Origin: Taibaiella helva
GTDB taxonomy: Bacteria; Bacteroidota; Bacteroidia; Chitinophagales; Chitinophagaceae
Direction of reading: 5' to 3'
Assembly (NCBI RefSeq): GCF_003545695.1
Contig: NZ_QUZZ01000015.1
Span: 1 to 64,000, forward strand
Length of the DNA: 64,000 nucleotides
Both the position numbers and the translations under genes were made by a program. Below are positions 17,843-24,427 of this stretch, piece by piece (the first letter of the stretch is position 1; each line of letters opens with the position of its first letter). Below the pieces are notes generated by a model. That model ran no database searches. It was not told the DNA's origin and saw nothing but the letters and a program-made list of their open reading frames with translations.

Positions 17843-19819
17843 TTAGATCACCGGACATTCAATGGTAACGGTGGTGCCTACACCGGGTGTGGAACCGGTC
17901 TCCATCCTGGCTTGCAGCAGCTCGGCCCTGGCCGTAATATTGGATAAGCCGGCGCCTTTCAGCTGCTCCTGGCTGCCTGTGTCCCATCCCTTGCCATTAT
18001 CTTCTACCGTAAGAAAGATGCAGTCGCCGCGCTGCTGCAATTGCACGAGTATCTGTGTGGCTGCCGCATGCTTGATCGCGTTATTGACCAGCTCCTGCAT
18101 GATGCGGTATAAGGTCACCTGTCGGCCATGGCTCATGTCGTTCTTATAGTGGTATACCTGGCAGGCAAGCGGTGCGCCTGTCTTCCTCAGCGCGTTACAG
18201 TATTCCAGGGTGGCTTCGCCCAGGCCGTAGGTAAGCAGGACCTCCGGCATCATGCTCCTGGCGATGCGGCGCAGCTCATCCACAGCATGGTCCAGGTGCT
18301 TCATGGTTTGCGCTACCAGCACTTCGCGGGGTGCAGCGGAAACGGACAGCTCGATCTTGGCGCCTGACAGCAGGCTGCCCATCCCGTCGTGCAGGTCACG
18401 CGCCAGGCGGATGCGCTCCTGTTCCTGGCCTTCCAGCATGGCCGAGAGCACAGCAATGCTGTGCTGCTGGTTTACCTTGTCCAGTTCAAGCTCGTGCACC
18501 CGTTTCTCCTGCACCAGCAGCTTGCGGCCCCGCCGGTAAAACAAGGTTGCCAGTAATGCGAGCAGCAGCAGGGCAACTGCCGCAACGGTCAGCAGCCATA
18601 GCAGCAGGCGGTGCCGTTTCAGCACAAAGCCTTTCCGTTCATTATCGCGTTGCAGCTGCGCGATCCTGCGCTCTTTTTGTGCCGACTGGTATTGCGCTTC
18701 CAGCTCGTGCATGCGTTCGGTAACCTTATTGCGCTGCTGGCTGTCGGCCAGCTCGATGTAGGCCTTCAGGTGCCGATAAGCCTCTCCGGGGTTGTTCGTA
18801 TTGAATTCCAGGTCGGCCAGCAGCCTGAGCGCATTCAGGTTAAAAGGGACTTCCGGTACTTTGGCCGAAAGCGTTTTCAGCTGGATTACGGCATTCAGTG
18901 CTTCCTTGTATCGGCCCATCTCCTTATAGAGAAGCGCTTCGACCTCCAGGAGGTCGCCGGTCAGGTATTGGTCGTTAAACCGGCGGGCTACGGCGTGGCC
19001 TTTCAGGTAGGATTGCAGGGCGGCTTGCTGCCGGCCTTTGCTTTGCTGCAATTGCCCCAGGATATAATAATACTTTCCCCATTCGGGAAGCGGATCGCCT
19101 ACGCTTTCCATCCTTATCCTGGCCTGCTCCAGGTATTGCTTCGCTTTGGCCATGCTATCCAGCGACAGCATGCAGAAGGCCATGCTTACATATTTGCTGG
19201 CAAGGCCTTGACTGCTCCTGGGGGCATTACCATCGACTGCAATGCTTTTACCAAAGTATAAGGCTGCTTTTGCATACGCCAATTGGTTAAAGAAAAGCTT
19301 GCCCAGGTGCTCGTAAGCGGTAGCCAACGTGAACGTATCGTGTATTGCTTCCAGCTGGGGTATGACCCGGTAATAGGCATCTATGGCTTCATTGGGCCGG
19401 CCCAGCCTGTAGCTTTGGCCGCCCTGGTTCATGCTTACCTGCGCTTTCAGAATGGTAGCTTCCCTGCTGCGATCGTTGCCGAGGGTCTGCAAGGCTTGCT
19501 GATAGGCTGCGGCACTTTTATCGTAGCGCTGGTTTTCAAAATGCCAGGAGCCTGTTGCGATGTAGATCCTTGCTGTCAGTATTTTCTTTTGGGTTTTACG
19601 GGCCAGGAACAATGCTTCTGTGAGGTAGCCGGTAATAGCGCTGTCGCCGGGTTCGCTGCGGTTGGCCAGCTTCATCAGCAGGTAGGCCCGGGTGCTATCG
19701 GGCTGCTGCCGCTTCAGCTCATTGCGGATGTCGTCCATTACGCTGGTTTGCCCGGAGCTGCTACCGTGGCATACCCATAAGCAGGTAAGGAGTATCAGTC
19801 CTTTTATTCGTCTATCCAT
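17843..19819 (-). CDS. TPR sensor histidine kinase without adjacent regulator
   Basis: 658 residues from the ATG at 19819, which begins the signal peptide MDRRIKGLILLTCLWVCHG; the frame extends 57 codons further upstream without signal-like sequence. TPR repeats span about 40-365, a coiled coil precedes a membrane helix (about 404-428), and the kinase has RIRLARDLHDGMGSLLSG (His477), YRIMQELVNNAIKHAA, DNGKGWD and GAGLSNITAR. Complete HPK7 enzyme. No response regulator lies beside it, so its partner must be encoded elsewhere. Confidence 0.85.
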   Translation of the reverse strand: MDRRIKGLILLTCLWVCHGSSSGQTSVMDDIRNELKRQQPDSTRAYLLMKLANRSEPGDSAITGYLTEALFLARKTQKKILTARIYIATGSWHFENQRYDKSAAAYQQALQTLGNDRSREATILKAQVSMNQGGQSYRLGRPNEAIDAYYRVIPQLEAIHDTFTLATAYEHLGKLFFNQLAYAKAALYFGKSIAVDGNAPRSSQGLASKYVSMAFCMLSLDSMAKAKQYLEQARIRMESVGDPLPEWGKYYYILGQLQQSKGRQQAALQSYLKGHAVARRFNDQYLTGDLLEVEALLYKEMGRYKEALNAVIQLKTLSAKVPEVPFNLNALRLLADLEFNTNNPGEAYRHLKAYIELADSQQRNKVTERMHELEAQYQSAQKERRIAQLQRDNERKGFVLKRHRLLLWLLTVAAVALLLLALLATLFYRRGRKLLVQEKRVHELELDKVNQQHSIAVLSAMLEGQEQERIRLARDLHDGMGSLLSGAKIELSVSAAPREVLVAQTMKHLDHAVDELRRIARSMMPEVLLTYGLGEATLEYCNALRKTGAPLACQVYHYKNDMSHGRQVTLYRIMQELVNNAIKHAAATQILVQLQQRGDCIFLTVEDNGKGWDTGSQEQLKGAGLSNITARAELLQARMETGSTPGVGTTVTIECPVI

Positions 19820-19827
19820 TCTGCCCG

Positions 19828-19835
19828 CAAAAATA
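19828..19835 (-). promoter_or_regulatory. Candidate -7 element of the orphan kinase gene
   Basis: Minus-strand TATTTTTG ends 8 bp before the ATG at 19819. It supports this start over the longer frame and implies a leader of a few bases at most. Confidence 0.45.
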
Positions 19836-20009
19836 CAGGATAAACGAAACCGATTTCTGCAGGAGAGGGCCCGGTGTAATAGCACAGGAACAGCAAAGGC
19901 TGCGCCTGCCCTGTGCTGTGCGTGGTCACAAGCTTTAGCTTCCGGATATGGTCTTCGTATTTTTTTGCGTATTTTAGTCGCCTCACACACACCTGTTTAA
20001 TCGTTATCA

Positions 20010-21560
20010 ATGATCAAAAATTACCTGCTGCTCGGTTGTCTGGCGGCCCAACCTTTTTTTTCAGGCGCACAGATCGATACCAATATCATTAAGAACATAC
20101 AGAGCGAAGCCATCAACCATTCCCAGATGGAAATGCTGGCGCAGCAATTGATGGACGATATCGGCCCGCGGCTGGTGGGCAGCCCGCAATTGCTGAAGGC
20201 CAACGACTGGCTGGTGAATACTTATAAAAGCTGGGGCATCAGCGCGCACAATGAAAAGTACGGCACCTGGCCGGGCTGGGAACGTGGTCAGACCAACATC
20301 GTGATGACTGCTCCACGTAGGGATCAGCTGGACGGCATACAGCTGGCCTGGTCGCCCCAAACACCCAAAGGCAAACCGATAGAGGCCGAAGTGATCGCGT
20401 TGCCTATGCTTAAGGATTCTCTGGCGCTGCAAGCCTGGCTGCCTCAGGCCAAAGGTAAGATCGTGCTGATCTCCCAACAGCAGGTATCGGGCAGGCCCGA
20501 GGCCAGCTGGAAGGAATATGCGCTGGAAGGCGATTATAAACGCTACCTGGAGCGGAAGGAAAAGGCTCTTAATGCCTGGTCCGACGGACTGAAGGCCATG
20601 GGCACCAATACACATAAGATACAGACGCAGCTGGAAGCCGCCGGGGCGGCCGCTTTGGTATCTTCCTTCTGGACGGGTGGCTGGTCGGCCAACCGTATCT
20701 TCGGTACCAAGACCAAGAAGATACCGCATGTAGATGTGCGGATGGAAGACTACCAGATGCTGTACCGGTTTACACAAAGAGGCATAAGGCCACGCCTGCA
20801 GATCACGACCAGCTCGAAGCACCTGGGGCCCATGCCTGCGCAGAACACTCTTGCCGAGATCAAAAGCAGCGTGAACCCGGAACAATACGTGATGCTCTCG
20901 GCACACTTCGACAGCTGGGACGGTGGTACCGGCGCTACGGATAACGGCACCGGTAGTATACTGATGATGGAAGTGATGCGTATACTGAAGAAATATTACC
21001 CCAATCCCAGGCGGAGCATTATGGCAGGGCACTGGGGCAGCGAAGAGCAGGGGCTGAACGGCTCCAAGGCCTTTGCCGCCGATCATAAGGACCTGATGCC
21101 GAAAATATCGGTGCTCTTTAACCAGGACAATGGTACGGGGCGCATCAGCAAGCTGAGCGGCCTGGGCTTCCTGGATGCTTACGATTACTTTGGCCGCTGG
21201 TTCAGCTACCTGCCCGAAGAGAACAGGAAAGCTATAGAGACCACTTTTCCCGGCGATCCGGGTGGGCGCGGCGGCTCAGACTATGCTGCCTTTATTCCTT
21301 ACGATGTGCCTGCTTTCTTCTTGCTGAGCAACAATTGGGACTATGGCATGTACACCTGGCATACCACGCTCGATACCTACGATAAGATTGTATGGGAAGA
21401 GGTGAAGCGTAATGCGGTAACTATAGCCACGCTGGTCTACCTGGCCTGCGAGGAGCCTGCTGCCTTCAGCCGCCGGAAAGCCGAACTGCCCCTGGAAAAA
21501 GGGGAGCGCATGAAATGGCCTGAGCCTAACGACGGGAACAGAACAGGAGAGGGATATTAA
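20010..21560 (+). CDS. Exported M28-family zinc aminopeptidase
   Basis: 516 residues, signal peptide about 1-20. A PA-like insert occupies about 120-260. The di-zinc centre is complete: His299 (SAHFDSWD), bridging Asp311 (GATDNGTG), catalytic Glu345 and ligand Glu346 (WGSEEQG), Asp373 (FNQDNG) and His451 (WHTTLDTYD). It should remove N-terminal residues from peptides in the periplasm or outside. The length fits M28 members with a PA domain. No operon partner. Confidence 0.88.
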   Translation: MIKNYLLLGCLAAQPFFSGAQIDTNIIKNIQSEAINHSQMEMLAQQLMDDIGPRLVGSPQLLKANDWLVNTYKSWGISAHNEKYGTWPGWERGQTNIVMTAPRRDQLDGIQLAWSPQTPKGKPIEAEVIALPMLKDSLALQAWLPQAKGKIVLISQQQVSGRPEASWKEYALEGDYKRYLERKEKALNAWSDGLKAMGTNTHKIQTQLEAAGAAALVSSFWTGGWSANRIFGTKTKKIPHVDVRMEDYQMLYRFTQRGIRPRLQITTSSKHLGPMPAQNTLAEIKSSVNPEQYVMLSAHFDSWDGGTGATDNGTGSILMMEVMRILKKYYPNPRRSIMAGHWGSEEQGLNGSKAFAADHKDLMPKISVLFNQDNGTGRISKLSGLGFLDAYDYFGRWFSYLPEENRKAIETTFPGDPGGRGGSDYAAFIPYDVPAFFLLSNNWDYGMYTWHTTLDTYDKIVWEEVKRNAVTIATLVYLACEEPAAFSRRKAELPLEKGERMKWPEPNDGNRTGEGY

Positions 21561-21587
21561 TGAGAAACGCTGTAAGGGCTTCGGTTA

Positions 21588-21618
21588 ACGCTGTAAGGAT
21601 TTAAAACCCTTACAGCGT
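21588..21618. repeat. Hairpin flanking the 42-bp array (left)
   Basis: Arms ACGCTGTAAGG and CCTTACAGCGT (11 bp, perfect) with a 9-nt loop. The left arm is also present as a direct copy at 21567-21577. The 10-bp core is shared with the hairpin at 22985-23012. It can also terminate the peptidase transcript, whose stop is 28 bp upstream. Confidence 0.65.
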
Positions 21619-21666
21619 CAGGCCGGAAGGTAACGGTGCTTATCCTGAAATCTCTGATGCCTGTTT

Positions 21667-22065
21667 GAGACTTGCAGTGCGTTGTTGCAGATTGTTGTTT
21701 CGTTGTCGGAAACTTGCGGTGCGTTGTTGCAGATTGTTGTTTCGTTGTCGGAAACTTGCAGTGCATTGTTGCAGATTGTAGTTTCGTTGTCGGAAACTTG
21801 CGGTGCGTTGTTGCAGATTGTAGTTTCGTTGTCGGAAACTTGCGGTGCGTTATTGCAGATTCTAGTTGCGTTGTCGAAAACTTGCAGTGCGTTATTGCAG
21901 ATTGTTGTTTCGTTGTCGGAAACTTGCAGTGCATTGTTGCAGATTGTAGTTTCGTTGTCGGAAACTTGCAGTGCATTGTTGCAGATTGTAGTTTCGTTGT
22001 CGGAAACTTGCGGTGCGTTATTGCAGATTCTAGTTGCGTTGTCGGAAATTTGTAGTGCGTTATTA
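21667..22065. repeat. Tandem array: nine full 42-bp units plus a partial tenth
   Basis: Nine units fill 21667-22044 without gaps, then a partial unit to about 22065. Consensus parts are GAAACTTGC(A/G)GTGC, (G/A)TT(G/A)TTGCAGATT and (G/C)T(T/A)GTT(T/G)CGTTGTCG. Differences fall at unit positions 10, 15, 18, 28, 30 and 34 and recur in fixed combinations, as expected from unit duplication. Units 5 and 9 match except at the first base, and units 3, 7 and 8 are the same variant. As 42 is divisible by 3, frames stay open by arithmetic, and the variable positions do not favour any codon position. I therefore call it non-coding. No spacers, so not CRISPR. Confidence 0.9.
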
Positions 22066-22105
22066 CTAACTCTTATAGGGTTTTAAACCCTATAAGAGTT
22101 AGTAA
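22063..22105. repeat. 43-bp perfect palindrome flanking the array (right)
   Basis: Two 21-bp arms, starting TTACTAACTCTTATAGGG, around a single central T. It begins where the last partial 42-bp unit ends and stops 8 bp past the XRE gene's stop codon, so it can act as that gene's terminator. Its A/T-rich centre (GGGTTTTAAACCC) resembles the loops of the hairpins at 21588 and 22985. Confidence 0.85.
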
Positions 22106-22113
22106 GTGGAGAT

Positions 22114-22530
22114 TTATTTCTTCGCCTGCAGCAGCTTTTCCAGCATGGCTACTTTTTCCTGCTCCGATTTTAAGAGGCGTTCGTAGAGCACTTTATTTTC
22201 TTCCAGAGCTTTTAGCCATTCATCAATCGGATTGAAATTGTAATGAACGCCGTTGCTTCCTTTGTTGTGAGAGTTCTCGTAGTTCTGTTGAATGTTGACC
22301 ACGGCTTCCTGCACGTCCAGGTTTTGCAGCGTTTCTTTGGGAATATGCAGCGCCTGCGATACCTGCTCGAGTATGGCATCGTCGATCTGCTCTTTGCTTT
22401 CGAGCTGCGATATTTTTTTCTGGGTCCAGTCGTCGCCCAGCTTATCGGCCAGGTCGTCCTGCTTAAGGCCCAGCATCTCGCGAAACTTCCTGATGTTGCG
22501 CCCCTGGTGTATATGGCGTTCGTGTGTCAT
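22114..22530 (-). CDS. XRE-family HTH regulator with C-terminal coiled coil
   Basis: 138 residues from the ATG at 22530. A longer frame exists, but the -7 promoter match at 22535-22542 lies inside it and argues against it. Residues about 10-65 form the HTH (NIRKFREMLGLKQDDLADKLG, KKISQLESKEQIDD). A linker follows, and then a heptad-like helix from about 95 to the end (WLKALEENKVLYERLLKSEQEKVAMLEKLL) for dimerisation. Probably a DNA-binding autoregulator. No toxin partner is obvious next to it. Confidence 0.8.
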   Translation of the reverse strand: MTHERHIHQGRNIRKFREMLGLKQDDLADKLGDDWTQKKISQLESKEQIDDAILEQVSQALHIPKETLQNLDVQEAVVNIQQNYENSHNKGSNGVHYNFNPIDEWLKALEENKVLYERLLKSEQEKVAMLEKLLQAKK

Positions 22531-22534
22531 GAGG

Positions 22535-22542
22535 CAAATATA
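22535..22542 (-). promoter_or_regulatory. Candidate -7 element directly before the XRE ATG
   Basis: Minus-strand TATATTTG, then CCTC and the ATG at 22530; a possible leaderless start. Confidence 0.45.
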
Positions 22543-22678
22543 AGGGTTATTCATACCAAATGTACGCCGGGCATCTGACAGATGCAAAACAAGCATAGCC
22601 TGGTGGTTTGCATATGCCACAGGCTTGCCTTTGCTTTGCAGCTAACCAAGCCGTGACTTAAAAATACAAGCTTTTTTT

Positions 22679-22954
22679 ATGGATCGCCATACCCGTAAAG
22701 AGCTGGCCGAGCTGCGCTGCAGCCCGCCGCTCACACTTATCAACATGCGCGCTGCCGCGCTCGATTACTATCCTGCAGATAAGGGACTGTTGCTGCTCGA
22801 AGCGCTGTACCAGGGTTGGCTGACGGAGCACCTTGACCGCCTGAGCTTAGAACAGCAGCAGGCTATGCATCGCTTTTGCAAATGGATGGGCATATTGCTG
22901 CAAACGGATCACCTGCTGCTGGAAAAGGACGGAAAAGAGAAGAAGGTGATATAA
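22679..22954 (+). CDS. Small helical hypothetical protein
   Basis: 91 residues, cytoplasmic, almost all helix by composition (leucine- and glutamate-rich; LEALYQGWLTEHLDRLSLEQQQAMHRF). No family recognised. It is divergent from the XRE gene with about 150 bp between the starts, and ends 30 bp before a hairpin with a T-run, which supports it being a real short transcript. Confidence 0.5.
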   Translation: MDRHTRKELAELRCSPPLTLINMRAAALDYYPADKGLLLLEALYQGWLTEHLDRLSLEQQQAMHRFCKWMGILLQTDHLLLEKDGKEKKVI

Positions 22955-22984
22955 TGTGGATGGCCCCCGGAGATTCGTCTCAAT

Positions 22985-23012
22985 CGCTGTAAGGAGTTGA
23001 AACCTTACAGCG
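22985..23012 (+). terminator. Hairpin terminator, same core as the array-flanking hairpin
   Basis: CGCTGTAAGG/CCTTACAGCG with an 8-nt loop followed by TTTT, 30 bp after the 22679 gene. The two arms are identical to those at 21588-21618. Confidence 0.65.
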
Positions 23013-23060
23013 TTTTGTGTAAGGATGATGTATTTTTCTCGCAGCGCTGCGGCGATGCAG

Positions 23061-23143
23061 CGGGAAAAATGCTGCTGGTTCACGCGCGTTCACGCGGACC
23101 AAGGCACACGCGAGGGCGTCAACCAGCAGGAGAATTTTTTCCG
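23061..23143. repeat. Long imperfect inverted repeat of unknown origin
   Basis: Inner arms 23072-23085 (CTGCTGGTTCACGC) and 23116-23129 (GCGTCAACCAGCAG) pair with one mismatch. Complementarity continues outward through CGGGAAAAAT and ATTTTTTCCG with small gaps. The loop contains CACGCG three times. No gene covers it. Candidates are a REP/MITE-sized mobile repeat or a structured RNA. Confidence 0.5.
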
Positions 23144-23246
23144 CAAAGGCCTGGCGGCACAGAGAATGATACTTCTATTTTTCCGCAACGCCTATGACGG
23201 GAAAATATATAAACCTTGTCGTGCGATAATGCGTCTTAATGTCAAC

Positions 23247-23281
23247 TTGTATGGAAGTAAAGTACCCTAATGGTATATTTG
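23247..23281 (+). promoter_or_regulatory. Candidate promoter of the STAS-like gene
   Basis: TTG at 23247-23249 and TATATTTG at 23274-23281, a full -7 match, though the 24-bp spacer is slightly long. A start near 23288 excludes the more upstream in-frame ATG at 23239. Confidence 0.5.
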
Positions 23282-23322
23282 CCCCAGACTTTATCACAGA
23301 GCATCTACTAAGCCGAATAACT

Positions 23323-24027
23323 ATGCTGATAATAGAAATCATGCCTTCTTTTATTGCTTCGAGCTATTTGCTGCTTGAGCAGAAGGGAAAAGAATGGCTG
23401 CTTACGTTTGGAAAGAAAGCATTTGCCTATCAGGATGAAGCGGCAGCAGAATGGATGGTAAAGGTGAAGGATAATGAGGGCGCCTGTAACCTGTACAGGC
23501 TGGCCGACCGGGTCGTTAAAGAGGCCCGAGTGGACAGCCGGTTTGTTTTAGATGGTGTCCGTGTGACTTGTCATCTTTCCGGGGCGGGGATGGACAGCAA
23601 CTATACTTTTGCTTCTCCTGAAGCACAGACGGCGGAAGCGTTGCTGATGAAGACGGTGCTGATGTTTGCGGAGCGATGCATAGGGGACAATCAGGCCTTT
23701 ATCAATTATATTGAGCTGCTTGAAGGTTATTTCTCCGAGTCGCTTCCCGTAAAGATCTTTGACGAGTCGCCGCTGAGGATAAAATTTTATGGTAGCTTCT
23801 CATCGCTTCAACAAAGGGAGTTGGAGCAGGTGATTGAAAAGGCGCTACAGCAGCCTGGTCTCCTGATCGACATGACGAACTTTCAAGGCATGGGTACATT
23901 GCTCTACGGCTGCTTTAAAAGGTTGTCCGGCGTTAAGAATATTCACTTTGTCGCGAACGCAGAGGCGAAACGGCACCTGTTGGCTATGGGTTTCGGCGAG
24001 GAGCTGATCCGGCTCGTATCGCTTTAA
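23323..24027 (+). CDS. Hypothetical protein with STAS-like C-terminal domain
   Basis: 234 residues from the ATG at 23323 (MLIIEIMPSF); another ATG at 23341 is possible. Residues 1-140 match nothing I recognise. The last 90 residues alternate strands and helices in the order of a STAS domain: LRIKFYGSFSSLQQRELEQVIEKAL, then PGLLIDMTNFQGMGTLLYGCFKRLSG, then IHFVANAEAKRHLLAMGF. In anti-sigma antagonists the turn after LLIDM..F carries Asp-Ser-Ser; here it is Gly-Met-Gly, so phosphorylation at that site is not expected. A role in partner-switching is only a suggestion. Confidence 0.55.
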   Translation: MLIIEIMPSFIASSYLLLEQKGKEWLLTFGKKAFAYQDEAAAEWMVKVKDNEGACNLYRLADRVVKEARVDSRFVLDGVRVTCHLSGAGMDSNYTFASPEAQTAEALLMKTVLMFAERCIGDNQAFINYIELLEGYFSESLPVKIFDESPLRIKFYGSFSSLQQRELEQVIEKALQQPGLLIDMTNFQGMGTLLYGCFKRLSGVKNIHFVANAEAKRHLLAMGFGEELIRLVSL

Positions 24028-24427
24028 AGAAGCTGCGGCGGTTTTAATCCTTTTGGCGTCGGGTGTGATCAGATAAGGGTCTGCCCCACTGCTTCGGCGA
24101 TCAAGGCGGCGGGGGATCGATCGGGTTGGCGACCTCAAGGAAGAAGCAGTATAAGCTGGCTTATCCCGACAGTGTCTTTTGAACCCTGGGGGAGGTGGTT
24201 AACGCGGTTAACAAAAAAAATGATTGAAGATTACTATGACGGCTATATCAGCGATCTGAAAAGCTACCTGGACAAGAATGCGAAATAGACTGGCCGCTAA
24301 ATGAAAACCTTGAGCTACCCGGCTACACGTAAACCATGAAAATAGACAGTGCGGGAACGCACGACCAACTTTAGCGGAATAACCTGTTGTCTCTGGCAAT
24401 ATAGGAAACACCTTTAATATCGCCGCA
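24028..24427. other. Intergenic region with a decayed gene
   Basis: 400 bp. The middle holds the serine-hydrolase remnant described separately (24069-24288). The rest has no gene, and no -7 match is present before the ATG at 24428. Confidence 0.5.
24069..24288 (+). pseudogene. C-terminal remnant of a beta-lactamase-family serine hydrolase
   Basis: One frame from 24069 reads LPHCFGDQGGGGSIGLATS, resembling the 'FGH.G.GGS.GFADP' motif near the end of class C beta-lactamase-like hydrolases and esterases. It runs to an in-frame TGA at 24180, continues past it as TLGEVVNAVNKK, and meets a run of eight A at 24213-24220. There the frame must shift to continue as MIEDYYDGYISDLKSYLDKN up to the TAG at 24286. 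A stop, a slip in a homopolymer and no 5' part indicate decay. Neither of the two defects is a recognised recoding signal. Confidence 0.45.

Noticed and set aside
20061-21086. 341-codon open frame antisense to the M28 peptidase
   Set aside because: The plus-strand peptidase has all catalytic residues; the antisense frame has no recognisable domain.
21667-22065. CRISPR array
   Set aside because: Units are contiguous with no unique spacers and no cas genes are in the window.
21557-22086. Open frames of 127-139 residues on both strands with a 14-residue repeat
   Set aside because: They are by-products of a 42-bp array (divisible by 3); substitutions fall on all codon positions and no start signal or family match is present.
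22063-22105. Terminal inverted repeat of an insertion sequence
   Set aside because: It is a single closed palindrome, not a pair at two ends, and there is no transposase nearby; terminator or element-family hairpin is the simpler reading.
23025-23270. 81-codon open frame across the inverted repeat
   Set aside because: Coincides with the long inverted repeat, overlaps the predicted promoter of the next gene and has no family match.
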